Part shown: one piece after another, positions 15,612 to 23,740 of the stretch
How positions within the stretch are numbered: the first letter of the stretch is position 1
How the letters are laid out: the number at the start of each line of letters is the position of its first letter
NCBI GenBank assembly: GCA_013298625.1
Contig: JAAFIF010000094.1
Coordinates: forward strand, 1-36,824
Origin: Myxococcales bacterium
GTDB lineage: Bacteria > Myxococcota_A > Polyangia > Polyangiales > Ga0077539
DNA length: 36,824 bases
Direction of reading: 5' to 3'
Made by a program: the position numbers and the translations under genes
The notes under the pieces: generated by a model
Database searches by the model: none
Told to the model about the DNA's origin: nothing
Seen by the model: only the letters and a program-made list of their open reading frames with translations

Positions 15612-16355
15612 GTGAGCCGACAGCGCGTCGACCGGTTGCTCGTCGAGCGAGGGCTCGCCGAGAGCAGAGAGAAGGCGCAAGCGCTGGTGCTCGCGGGCCG
15701 CGTGTTCGCCAAGGGCCAGCGCGTGGACAAAGCGGGCACCGCCGTCGACGAGAGCCTCGAGCTCGAGGTCCGCGGCGACGCGTGCCCCTACGTCTCCCGC
15801 GGCGGAATGAAGCTCGCCGGCGTCCTCGACCCGCTCGCGATCGACCCCGCAGGCCGCACCTGCGCGGACGTGGGCGCCTCGACCGGAGGGTTCACCGACG
15901 TGCTGCTTCAGCGCGGCGCCGCGCGCGTGTACGCCGTCGATGTGGGAAAGGGGCAGCTTCACCAGAAGCTCAGGACCGACCCGCGCGTGGTCGTTCGCGA
16001 GGGTATCAACGCGCGGCTCGCGCTCGCAGAGGTCGTCGACGAGCCCGTGTCCCTCGTCGTGATGGACCTGTCGTTTATCTCGCTGACGAAGGTGCTTCCC
16101 GCGGTGCTTCCCGTGCTCGGCGCAGGCGGGACCATCGTCGCGATGGTCAAGCCGCAGTTCGAGCTCACGCCCAAAGAGGTCGGTCGCGGCGGCGTGGTGC
16201 GCGACGACGCCCTGCGCGAGAAGGCCGTCGACGCGGTGATCGCCAGCGCGCGCGCGATCGGCCTGCGCGCGATCGGACGCATGGACAGCCCCGTGCACGG
16301 ACCAGCGGGCAATCGAGAAGTGTTCGTTCGCTTCGATCGCGAGGAGTCCCCGTGA
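15612..16355 (+). CDS. tlyA: TlyA-family rRNA 2'-O-ribose methyltransferase (hemolysin A family)
   Basis: A 247-residue protein with an N-terminal S4 RNA-binding domain (~4-62) and an FtsJ-like methyltransferase domain. Visible parts are VSRGGMKL (61-68; Lys67 is in the catalytic set), the SAM-binding DVGASTGGFTD (86-96), VYAVDVGKGQL and VMDLSFISL, then VKPQFEL. TlyA of mycobacteria methylates ribose in 16S and 23S rRNA and sets capreomycin sensitivity; homologues elsewhere are less well studied. The GTG start lies four bases after the kinase stop and the stop overlaps the next start (GTGA at 16352-16355), so translation is coupled on both sides. The S4 domain ordering and length are usual for the family. 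Confidence 0.92.
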   Translation: MSRQRVDRLLVERGLAESREKAQALVLAGRVFAKGQRVDKAGTAVDESLELEVRGDACPYVSRGGMKLAGVLDPLAIDPAGRTCADVGASTGGFTDVLLQRGAARVYAVDVGKGQLHQKLRTDPRVVVREGINARLALAEVVDEPVSLVVMDLSFISLTKVLPAVLPVLGAGGTIVAMVKPQFELTPKEVGRGGVVRDDALREKAVDAVIASARAIGLRAIGRMDSPVHGPAGNREVFVRFDREESP

Positions 16356-17122
16356 AAGAGCTCGTCGTTCGACTCAGCGCCGCCATCGTCGTGATCGGCG
16401 CCATGACCGGCGGCGTCTGGTTGGCCATCAACGCCAGCGACCCGAGCGCCAGCAGCACCGACGCGGGGACAACAGCGTCCAGCGTCGGGACCGAGGGCGA
16501 CGCTGGCGTCGCGCCGCGTCGCATGACAGGCAACGCAGCGGCAGCCGCGATGCAGCAGATCGGCGAGGCCTCGCAGCGCCTCCTGCCCGAGGGCTACAAC
16601 GGGATCTTCATCGGCATGAGCCTGCGCGACCTGCGGCAGGTTCGCCGGGCAATTCAGCGCTCGAATCAACCTCGCCCCAACGGCCAGGTGTGGGAAGAGG
16701 ACGACGCCTCGGGCGCGCGCGTCGTGTACGTCCTCTCGAGCAACGAGCTGCTCGAGCAGGTGCAGTTCATGTCGCGCCTCGACAACCCCGACGAGCTCGG
16801 GCCGCACTTCAGCGCGCTGCAACAACGGTATGGGACGCCCACGGGCATCTGGGACTGCCCCGAGACCGAAGAGGCGCCCACGTTGAGGCGCTTCACGTGG
16901 CGCAGAGAGGGCGCCAGTATGATGGAAGCGGTGCTCATTTATGGGCAGACCGTCTCGATCACGCTCGTCGTCGCGCCGACCGAGGACATCGGCGCCGCGT
17001 TGCAGCGATCGCGGTGCGCGCCGGTGCAGAACGCGCAGCAGCTCGCGGCTTTTCCCGTGGCGCGAGAGCTGCGCGGAGAGCGCTCGACGTTTCTGCGCGA
17101 AGTGCATCGCGACGGCGGCTGA
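16352..17122 (+). CDS. Hypothetical protein with N-terminal membrane anchor
   Basis: I do not recognise a family. The 256-residue product begins with a hydrophobic segment (~5-26, LSAAIVVIGAMTGGVWLAI) that would act as a signal anchor. A Ser/Thr/Asp/Ala-rich stretch then leads to a folded region starting YNGIFIGMSLRDL. Its later part contains two Cys (WDCPE and SRCAPV) that could pair if exported. The GTG start overlaps the tlyA stop by four bases, the usual mark of a coupled operon. A kinase-tlyA-anchored protein order suggests shared expression, not necessarily shared function. The frame extends upstream inside tlyA, but that part is not family-like. Confidence 0.75.
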   Translation: MKELVVRLSAAIVVIGAMTGGVWLAINASDPSASSTDAGTTASSVGTEGDAGVAPRRMTGNAAAAAMQQIGEASQRLLPEGYNGIFIGMSLRDLRQVRRAIQRSNQPRPNGQVWEEDDASGARVVYVLSSNELLEQVQFMSRLDNPDELGPHFSALQQRYGTPTGIWDCPETEEAPTLRRFTWRREGASMMEAVLIYGQTVSITLVVAPTEDIGAALQRSRCAPVQNAQQLAAFPVARELRGERSTFLREVHRDGG

Positions 17123-17152
17123 GCGCGCCGCGGGCGGTGTACGATCGCGCGC

Positions 17153-17683
17153 ATGAAGTCGCTTCGTATCCCGCAGGTGCTCGTGGTCGTGACGATCGGC
17201 GCCAGCGCCGCGCTGAGCTGCGCGCCCAGGCCGAGCCCCAGCGACGCGCAGAGCGACGCGAGCCCCAGCGACGTCGCGCAGGCAGACACCAGCGAGAGCG
17301 ACGCCGGCGCGTGCACGATGCAAGACGTGACGATGACGCCGCCGTTCAACACCACCGTGTGCGGACGCGAAGCGGACGGCGGACTCGAGCTCTGCGGCGC
17401 CCCGTGCGCCAACGGGAGCTGCTCGGCGGGCTGCAGGCTCTGCGTCAACAACGAGTTCTCGGGCAACATCGGGATCGCGTGCTCGCGGCGCGCGGGATCG
17501 ACCGCGAGCTGTCCCGGCAGCGTGTGTCAGGCGAGCGACTGCCCCACGGGGTGCGAGACGTGCGTGTCGCCGCTGTTCTGCATTCCCGACCAGACCATGG
17601 CTGACGGCGCGACGCCCGCGTGCGTCGGGACCACGTGTGACCCAGCCAACGGCTGCGGGGCCGGCTGTCGCGCGGTCGGTTGA
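17153..17683 (+). CDS. Cysteine-rich putative lipoprotein
   Basis: A 176-residue protein with an N-terminal signal sequence (MKSLRIPQVL then a hydrophobic run) ending at ALSC with Cys23. The lipobox is weak (Ala at -3, Leu at -2), so lipoprotein processing is plausible but not certain. A low-complexity Pro/Ser/Asp region (24-~52) serves as spacer. The remainder holds 18 further Cys, an even number that would suit nine disulfides, in CxxxC and CxxC spacings. No known fold is recognised; secretion to the cell surface is likely. The gene starts 30 bases after the previous stop, close enough to share its transcript. Confidence 0.7.
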   Translation: MKSLRIPQVLVVVTIGASAALSCAPRPSPSDAQSDASPSDVAQADTSESDAGACTMQDVTMTPPFNTTVCGREADGGLELCGAPCANGSCSAGCRLCVNNEFSGNIGIACSRRAGSTASCPGSVCQASDCPTGCETCVSPLFCIPDQTMADGATPACVGTTCDPANGCGAGCRAVG

Positions 17684-17693
17684 TGACCGACCC

Positions 17694-17712
17694 GATCGCC
17701 CGTGCGGCGATC
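17694..17712. other. Short hairpin after the Cys-rich lipoprotein gene
   Basis: GATCGCC and GGCGATC flank the loop CGTGC, starting 11 bases after the lipoprotein stop. No T-run follows, so an intrinsic terminator is not supported, but it could stabilise a 3' end. Confidence 0.3.
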
Positions 17713-17743
17713 AAGCGACGAACCGCGGTAGAGTGCGCGGGCA

Positions 17744-19189
17744 ATGGTGTTTCGCACGCCGAGTGGGCGCGGAGCTGAGCTCGTTCCGCTGAAGACCGAA
17801 GCGCCGCCAGTGGCGGGCTTCGGCATCGACGGCGAGGCGTACATCCTCGTGACCGTGCACAGCGGCGGCATCGAGCGGTGGATCTTGCCCGCGCAAGGGA
17901 CGGCGTCGCGCAGCGATCGCGAGTCCTACGACGGGCCGTGGGACAGCGACGCTCGCAGCGTCGTCGTCGAGCGCGCGTGGCTGCACATGCAGCGCTCGGG
18001 CGCGAGCATCGGCGCCCCGGAGCCTGGCGCGACCGCGGCGGTCCTCGGCCACCCGAGCGCGGACGGAGAGGCTTTTCCCCTGTGGTTCGACGGCGCGATC
18101 CGCGTCCTGCGCGCGCGCAACGTCGGCGGCCACGCCGCGCAGATCTCGCTCACCGACCCGAGCGGACGCTACGTGCTCATGGGGCCGTTCTCCGCGGGAG
18201 ACACCGCGCGCACGCCCCTCGCCGCGTGCGCGACGGTGCACGGACCCATCGCGATTTGGGCCACCGATCGCGAAGACGAGCTCGACGTGTGCACCATCCG
18301 CGACGGCGCCGTGCAACACCGCACCGTCTCGCTCGGGCACGGGCAACGCTTCGTCGCCGCGGCGGGCGGAGGCTCGCGCATCGCCATCGTCTCGCGCAGG
18401 GGCAACGACGTGCGCATGCGCACGATCGCCAGTGATTTGCGCAGCGAACTCAACGCGGTTCCGCTCGCCGCCGGCGTGCGCGCGCAGGTCGGCGCCGTGC
18501 GCGTCGTGCACGGAGGAGGCGCCACCTTCGTCGTCGCCCACGAAGAGCACGGCGAGCAGCGCGAGGTCGTCGTCACCGTCTTCGAAGACGGCAAGGTGCG
18601 CACGCTCCGCACGAAGTTCGCCGCCCTGCACGGCCTCGCCCTCGCAGGAAAGCACCTCGCCCTCGCCGCGGTCACCGCGGGATCGCTCTCGCCGCTGCTC
18701 TATGTGCAGCAGCTCGTGCTCGCCCGCGACGACGCCCGCGGAGAGAGCTTCGCCGCCGCGCCCAAGCGCCGCGCCTACGTGCTCGGCGAGCCGCCGACGG
18801 CCACCGCGCAAGCGCGCAGAGGCGCCCTCGTGGATGCGGCAGAAGTGCTCGCACAATCGCTCTCCGCGCAGCCGCCGAGGGAGCTCGTCGTCGACGAAGC
18901 GGGCGACAAAGAGCGCATCGCGTTCATCGTCGCGGGCTCGGACGTCGCGAAGGACATGGCCGTCAGCATCGAGCTCAGCGCCGACGGGAGCGCCATCGTC
19001 AACGTGAAGATGGGCGACGCCAAGGCTCCAGCGCCGCGCCCGCTCACGTTGCTCGAGCGGCTGCGCGTGATGGTGACGGGCGACGACGACGGCGACCCGA
19101 GCACGACGCACTTCGAGCTCGCGTCGCTGCACCGCGGGCTCGGCGAAGTGGTGATGGCCGTGTGGGCGCTCAAGCTCACCCGAAGCTGA
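17744..19189 (+). CDS. Hypothetical protein, beta-rich, no recognised domain
   Basis: I do not recognise this 481-residue protein. No signal peptide or membrane helix is evident, so it may be cytosolic. It contains repeated patterns of alternating hydrophobic residues (for example VAAAGGGSRIAIVSRRGNDV and VVHGGGATFVVAHEEHGEQ) that suggest a beta-propeller-like or beta-sandwich build, which I infer only weakly. Near the C-terminus ELSADGSAIVNVKMGDAKAP precedes an Asp-rich DDDGDPS. The stop is 12 bases from the stop of the convergent OPT gene. The ATG used is the first in the frame, 60 bases after the previous stop. Confidence 0.7.
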   Translation: MVFRTPSGRGAELVPLKTEAPPVAGFGIDGEAYILVTVHSGGIERWILPAQGTASRSDRESYDGPWDSDARSVVVERAWLHMQRSGASIGAPEPGATAAVLGHPSADGEAFPLWFDGAIRVLRARNVGGHAAQISLTDPSGRYVLMGPFSAGDTARTPLAACATVHGPIAIWATDREDELDVCTIRDGAVQHRTVSLGHGQRFVAAAGGGSRIAIVSRRGNDVRMRTIASDLRSELNAVPLAAGVRAQVGAVRVVHGGGATFVVAHEEHGEQREVVVTVFEDGKVRTLRTKFAALHGLALAGKHLALAAVTAGSLSPLLYVQQLVLARDDARGESFAAAPKRRAYVLGEPPTATAQARRGALVDAAEVLAQSLSAQPPRELVVDEAGDKERIAFIVAGSDVAKDMAVSIELSADGSAIVNVKMGDAKAPAPRPLTLLERLRVMVTGDDDGDPSTTHFELASLHRGLGEVVMAVWALKLTRS

Positions 19190-19201
19190 GCGCGTCGGCG
19201 G

Positions 19202-21079
19202 TCAGTGCTGCAAGACGTGCAAAACGTCGCGCAGAATCGCGATCACGATCCCCAGCAAGCTCTCGCCCGCGATGATGCCGCTCGAGACGGTGATGATGTA
19301 CTTGTCCGCGAGGTCGGGCTTCTTCTTCTCGAGGTAGAGCGCGATGAGCGCGCCGACGAACATCGAGACCGCGTTGTTGCCCGGCAGCGTGAAGGCCAGA
19401 CCGAAGCCCGTCGCGCTCGGGATGTACGACTTCGCCTTGGGAAAAGCCCGCTCGAGCAACACCAGCGCGATGCCCGTCACCGCGCCCGCGAGGATGAGCC
19501 ACCGCGCGCTGACGGGAAGCCGCGAGACGCCCTGGCCGAGCACCTGCGCGACCGAGTGCCAGGCGATCGCGCCCGGGGCGGGGGCGCTGGGCGTTCCGAT
19601 CACGTCGGCGGAGGGGACGAGGAGGCGAAAGGCGGGGACGACCGCGAGCGATCCGGCGATCACGCCGAAGAACTGCGCCAGAAACTGCTGCCGAGGCTTG
19701 GCGCCGAGCAGGTAGCCCGACTTCAAATCGGTCAGCAAATCTGCAGAGTGAATCGCGACGCCGCTCGTGAGGTTCGCCGCCATGAGGTTGATCGTCACCG
19801 AGCCTGGAGCGGCCACGCCGAAGACGATCTGCGTGATCTTTCCGAGGGCGCCGGTCGGGGTCGTGTCGGTCTCGCCCGTGGCGCGCGAGGCGACGAGCGC
19901 GATGAAGAAGCTCATCGCGACGCCGAGCAGGCCCATCCACCACGTCATGTTGAAGAAGATCATCCCGAGCACGATCACGATCGGCGTGAAGACCACCATG
20001 CCGAACGCGAACCACGACGCGGGCACCTCGATGCGCGCGAGCGGGTCGACCTCCTCGACGGGGCCCTCGCCCGCGGGCTTCTTCTTCGCGAACGCCTTGG
20101 TCAACCCCGAGAGCGCGCGGCCGATTTGCTTCGCAGAGAACGCGAAGGACAACAGACCTGCCACGAGCAAGAGCGACGAGCCGTACCAGACGGTCCAGCC
20201 GACGATGGTCTTGTACTTCACCTCGGCGATCGCGCCGATGCGAAGCCCGTACGGCGCGAGCGCGAAGTAGTTGAAGATCGTCCCGAGCATCATGCTCCAC
20301 GCCGAGCGCCAGCCCATGATCGCGCCAGCTGCGAGCAGCAAGAGGCTCGTGTCGAACGTGAGCGTCCACTTCTTCCACGGCACGCCCATCCACGTGAACG
20401 GCGGGGCGATTTGCTCGGGGAGATTGAAGGGCATCCAGCGCGCCTTGGCCTCGCGCAGCCACGTGACGAGCGCGCCGAGACCGGCGCCGATGAGCAGCGA
20501 GCGGGTCTTTCCGCCGTCGCCGCCGGCCTCGCCGTGGGACGCGGCGTGCAGCGTCTTCAGCGTCTCGGCCGCGGCGATCCCCGAGGGAAACTTCAGCTGC
20601 TCTCGGTTGATCATCTGGCGCTTCATCGGGATCGCCATGAACACGCCGAGCATCGCGATGGTCGCGATCCAGAAGAACATCACCCAGCCGGGCATCGGTC
20701 GGCCGGTGGCCATCATCCACGCAGGGATCGCCGCGACCGTCCCGCCGCCGGTCATGTAACCCGCAGCGGACGCCACGGACTGCATGGCGTTGTTCTCGAG
20801 CATGCCGAACGGCGTCTTGAGCAGCCTCGCGCGCTCGAGCAGCGAGAAGAACGCGTACGCGAGGATCCCTGCGGTGATCGTGACGCCGAAGCTCCAGCCC
20901 GTATGCAGCGCCACGTACAGGTTGGACAGCGAGAGGACCGCGCCGAGCACCATGCCGGCGATCACCGCGCGGACGGTGAGCTGCCTCGCGTCATCGCCCG
21001 CGTACACCTCGCGGAGCCACTTGCGCTCGGGGTCCTCTGCGCTCGGCTCGAGCGCCTCATCCTTGCCACTGTCCTTCAT
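19202..21079 (-). CDS. OPT-family oligopeptide/metal-chelate transporter
   Basis: A 625-residue, highly hydrophobic protein with about 14-16 predicted helices, the OPT-family range. Early residues LTVRAVIAGMVLGAVLSLSNLYVALHTGWSFGVTITAGIL and FPSGIAAAETLKTLH are typical of the prokaryotic OPT group, which takes up oligopeptides or metal chelates. A cytosolic loop (~300-320) is rich in Lys and Glu. The start at 21079 overlaps the tadA stop (ATGA), and a purine-rich AGAGAAGAAGAAG stretch precedes it. The frame is open upstream only through tadA. The substrate cannot be read; peptide use would fit the window's dipeptide epimerase, but nothing ties them. Confidence 0.85.
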   Translation of the reverse strand: MKDSGKDEALEPSAEDPERKWLREVYAGDDARQLTVRAVIAGMVLGAVLSLSNLYVALHTGWSFGVTITAGILAYAFFSLLERARLLKTPFGMLENNAMQSVASAAGYMTGGGTVAAIPAWMMATGRPMPGWVMFFWIATIAMLGVFMAIPMKRQMINREQLKFPSGIAAAETLKTLHAASHGEAGGDGGKTRSLLIGAGLGALVTWLREAKARWMPFNLPEQIAPPFTWMGVPWKKWTLTFDTSLLLLAAGAIMGWRSAWSMMLGTIFNYFALAPYGLRIGAIAEVKYKTIVGWTVWYGSSLLLVAGLLSFAFSAKQIGRALSGLTKAFAKKKPAGEGPVEEVDPLARIEVPASWFAFGMVVFTPIVIVLGMIFFNMTWWMGLLGVAMSFFIALVASRATGETDTTPTGALGKITQIVFGVAAPGSVTINLMAANLTSGVAIHSADLLTDLKSGYLLGAKPRQQFLAQFFGVIAGSLAVVPAFRLLVPSADVIGTPSAPAPGAIAWHSVAQVLGQGVSRLPVSARWLILAGAVTGIALVLLERAFPKAKSYIPSATGFGLAFTLPGNNAVSMFVGALIALYLEKKKPDLADKYIITVSSGIIAGESLLGIVIAILRDVLHVLQH

Positions 21080-21555
21080 GTCTTCTTCTTCTCTCGCAGC
21101 TTTCGAAAGAACCGTCGCAGCTCGTCCGCGCACTCGTCTGCGAGCACGCCCGAGGTGATTTCGAACCGGTGATTCAGGCGCGGATCGACGCCGATGTTGT
21201 AGAGCGACGTGACGGCGCCGGCCTTCGGGTCGTCGCAGCCCCACACGACCCGCGGGACGCGGGCGTTGACGAGCGCGCCCGCGCACATGGGGCACGGCTC
21301 GAGGGTGACGTAGAGGGTGTGGCCTTCGAGCCGCCACGAGCCGAGGTCCATCGCGGCCCACCGCAGCGCGAGCAGCTCGGCGTGCGCTGTGGGGTCTTCG
21401 AGCGTCTCGCGGAGGTTGTGCGCGCGCATGATGACGGTCGAGCTCGCGTCGACGAGCACAGCGCCGACGGGGACTTCGCCGCGCGCCGCAGCGACGCGAG
21501 CCTCGACGAGCGCCTCGCGCATCAGCGCTTCGTCGCGCGCGCGTCGGTCGCTCAT
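21076..21555 (-). CDS. tadA: tRNA-specific adenosine deaminase
   Basis: A 159-residue deaminase that converts A34 to inosine in tRNA-Arg. Zinc ligands are HAE (His58, with catalytic Glu60) and PCPMC (Cys88, Cys91), and the N-terminus EARVAAARGEVPVGAVLV matches the family closely. A GTG at 21567 would add four residues and overlap the previous stop by eight bases; ATG 21555 is preferred because it falls four bases after that stop. It overlaps the OPT transporter start by four bases, and all three genes to 22003 appear to form one transcript. Confidence 0.92.
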   Translation of the reverse strand: MSDRRARDEALMREALVEARVAAARGEVPVGAVLVDASSTVIMRAHNLRETLEDPTAHAELLALRWAAMDLGSWRLEGHTLYVTLEPCPMCAGALVNARVPRVVWGCDDPKAGAVTSLYNIGVDPRLNHRFEITSGVLADECADELRRFFRKLREKKKT

Positions 21556-21559
21556 CGGG

Positions 21560-22003
21560 TCAGTCACCGGCGCGCTTGATGTTGTAGACGCCGCGGGCTT
21601 CGGCGATCGCGTCGCTCGGCGCGCTCGGGTGAAACGCGCGCATGGTGGTGACGCCGACGCGGTTTCCGGTGCGGATCACCGTGGCTTCTGCGAGCAAGCG
21701 CTCGCCGCGGCCAGGGCGCAGGTAGTCGACGCGCATGTCGATGGTCGAGACCTTGTCCGTCGGATTGACCGTGGTCCACACCGCTGCGCCGCCGCAGGTG
21801 TCGAGCAGCGTGGCGATGAGGCCGCCGTGCAGCGCGGGCGGGTTGCGGGTCGAGTCGCCGATGAACTCCGGTCGAAAGGGCAGCGAGAGCACCGCGCGCC
21901 CCTCGGCGAGCGAGTCGACCTCGACGCCGAGAAAGCCGTTGAACGGGACGAGCTCGCGCATGAACTTGCGCACGAGCTCGAGGACTTCGTCGTTGATCAG
22001 CAT
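21560..22003 (-). CDS. PaaI-type hotdog-fold thioesterase
   Basis: A 147-residue single hotdog domain. The motif NPPALHGGLIATLLD (HGG at 59-61) on the central helix, followed by TIDMRVDYLRPG and the C-terminal strands, is the PaaI/YdiI acyl-CoA thioesterase pattern (TIGR00369-like). Such enzymes hydrolyse aryl- or acyl-CoA thioesters, and the exact acyl group cannot be read. The frame runs upstream for hundreds of codons, but that part lies opposite rseP and is a shadow. ATG 22003 gives the normal hotdog N-terminus. Transcription probably starts at the mirrored promoter 22022-22057. Confidence 0.85.
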   Translation of the reverse strand: MLINDEVLELVRKFMRELVPFNGFLGVEVDSLAEGRAVLSLPFRPEFIGDSTRNPPALHGGLIATLLDTCGGAAVWTTVNPTDKVSTIDMRVDYLRPGRGERLLAEATVIRTGNRVGVTTMRAFHPSAPSDAIAEARGVYNIKRAGD

Positions 22004-22021
22004 TCGGCCACTCGGAGCGTC

Positions 22022-22057
22022 GGTTATACCGACAGCGCCGGATCGCGGGCTATAACC
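22022..22057. promoter_or_regulatory. Symmetric divergent promoter region for thioesterase and rseP
   Basis: GGTTATA (22022-22028) and TATAACC (22051-22057) form an inverted repeat centred at 22039.5. The start codons at 22003 (minus) and 22076 (plus) are centred on the same point, so each TATAAC, a good -10 box, is 25 bases from its start codon. No strong -35 box is seen in either direction. Confidence 0.4.
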
Positions 22058-22075
22058 ACCGCTCGAAAGGCCGCT

Positions 22076-23740
22076 GTGAACTTCCTTCGATTCGTCGCGC
22101 TCGTCGGTGCGTTGGTGTTCGTGCACGAGCTCGGACACTTTCTCGCGGCGCGCTTGTTCGGCGTGAAGGTGCTGCAGTTTTCGCTGGGATTCGGGCCGCG
22201 GATCTTCGGCGTACGGTGGCGGGGCACCGAGTATCGCATCGCGCTCTTGCCGCTGGGCGGCTTCGTCAAGATGCTGGGCGAAGACCCAGAGGACACGGTC
22301 GCGCCCGCGGACGCGCAGTACGCGTTCTCTGCGCAGAGCGTGTTTCGCCGCGCGGTGATCGTGCTCGCGGGGCCGCTCATGTCCCTGGCGTTTCCGCTGC
22401 TGCTCTACTTCATGGTGGGCCTCGGGCAGCGCACGCTGACGCCGCCGATCATCGGGACCGTGGTCGTCGGCCACCCTGCGGACGGAAAGCTTCAGCCCGG
22501 CGACAAGGTCCTCTCGATCGACGGCAAGCAGATCATCAGCTTTCAAGACATCCGCGAGCGCATCGCCAACGCGCCCGGCCGCCCGATGCGCTTTCGCGTC
22601 GAGCGCGCGGGGCAGCCCGTCGAAGTCACGATCACGCCGCTCTCGGTGAAGCTCGATCAGCCGCTGGACGTGGTCGAGTTCGCGGGGCGCGCGGGCATCG
22701 CCGCGGGCTTCGCGCTGCCGGTGATCGCGGTGCGAGACCAGCGCTCGCCCGCCGCCGTCGCGGGGCTGCGAACGTTCGACATGGTGCTCTCGTACGCGGG
22801 CCGACCGCTGACGCGCGGGATCGAGCTCGAGCGGGCGCTCGCGGTCTCCCGCGGATCGTCGGTGCCCGTGAGCTTCGTGCGGCCGGTCGCGGTCAACGCC
22901 GCGCTCGAAGGGCTGTGCGACCTCGAGGTGTTCGACCCGGGGCTCGCGATGCTCACGCCCGATCCAGGCGAAGGCGACGTGGGATCGCGCACGGGCGTCG
23001 AGTCGCCGGATCTGTATGTGGCGGACGTTCCGGCGACGAGCCCCGAGTACGCGATGGGGCTGCGCAGAGGCGACAGGATCTTGGGCATCGACGGCGTCGC
23101 GCCTCCGTCGTGGGAGGCCGCGCGCGAAGCGCTGCTCGACGCGCCCGAGCGCTCGCACGCAGTGTCCTTTCGACGCGACGGCCGCGAGGTGGCCGGGGCG
23201 TTTCGCGTCGAGCGCGAGGAGTTTACCGACGAATTTGGTCAGCGATTTCGCAGGCCATCGTTTCGCACGGACCACTGGGTGCCCGCGCTGCTCGAGCCGC
23301 CCATCGAGAACCCGAGCCCCACCACCGCCGCGCTCTACTCGGCGGTGCGGGACACGACCAACGCCCTCGGCTACCTCTCGCTCGCCATCTGGCGCGTCGC
23401 GCAGGGACGCGTTCCCGCGAGCTCTGTCGGCGGCCCCATCGCGATCTACGACGCCAGCGCGTCGACCGCAGGCGAAGGCGTCGCGGGGTTTCTGCGCTTG
23501 ATGGCGCTGATCTCGATCAACCTCGGGCTGCTCAACCTGCTGCCCGTGCCGACGCTCGACGGCGGACACCTGGTCTTCTACGCGATCGAAGCGGCGCGCC
23601 GAAAGCCCCTCTCGCTGCGTACGCGCAGGCTCGCGTCGCTCGTGGGCCTCGTCGCGCTGCTCGCGCTCATGGGGCTCGCCGTGAAGAACGACGTCACGCG
23701 CAGGCTCGACCGCGCCGCGGTCGTGAGCGTCGTGCGATGA
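22076..23740 (+). CDS. rseP: RseP-type site-2 metalloprotease with three PDZ-like modules
   Basis: A 554-residue membrane zinc protease. The HELGH site (His17, Glu18, His21) lies in the first helix and the second active-site motif NLLPVPTLDGG (487-497) near the end. Between them I see three PDZ-like stretches, at ~123-188 (GKLQPGDKVLSIDGK), ~214-270 (SPAAVAGLRTFDMVL) and ~313-378 (SPEYAMGLRRGDRILGIDG). E. coli RseP has two PDZ domains and about 450 residues. The family cleaves anti-sigma factors and remnant signal peptides inside the membrane. GTG 22076 is chosen because it gives the classic MNFLRF-type start and has GAAAGG about five bases upstream. The 3' end overlaps the convergent gene by 47 bases. 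Confidence 0.9.
   Translation: MNFLRFVALVGALVFVHELGHFLAARLFGVKVLQFSLGFGPRIFGVRWRGTEYRIALLPLGGFVKMLGEDPEDTVAPADAQYAFSAQSVFRRAVIVLAGPLMSLAFPLLLYFMVGLGQRTLTPPIIGTVVVGHPADGKLQPGDKVLSIDGKQIISFQDIRERIANAPGRPMRFRVERAGQPVEVTITPLSVKLDQPLDVVEFAGRAGIAAGFALPVIAVRDQRSPAAVAGLRTFDMVLSYAGRPLTRGIELERALAVSRGSSVPVSFVRPVAVNAALEGLCDLEVFDPGLAMLTPDPGEGDVGSRTGVESPDLYVADVPATSPEYAMGLRRGDRILGIDGVAPPSWEAAREALLDAPERSHAVSFRRDGREVAGAFRVEREEFTDEFGQRFRRPSFRTDHWVPALLEPPIENPSPTTAALYSAVRDTTNALGYLSLAIWRVAQGRVPASSVGGPIAIYDASASTAGEGVAGFLRLMALISINLGLLNLLPVPTLDGGHLVFYAIEAARRKPLSLRTRRLASLVGLVALLALMGLAVKNDVTRRLDRAAVVSVVR

Noticed and set aside
14084..15739. 551-codon minus-strand frame opposite the Ser/Thr kinase
   Set aside because: Kinase motifs on the plus strand show which frame is real.
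15959..17323. 454-codon minus-strand frame opposite tlyA and the anchored protein
   Set aside because: No motif; conflicts with two coupled plus-strand genes.
17711..19132. 473-codon minus-strand frame opposite the unknown 481-residue protein
   Set aside because: Arg/Asp-rich, with no motif or start context. The plus frame has hydrophobic alternation and a sensible start, so it is preferred, though both lack known domains.
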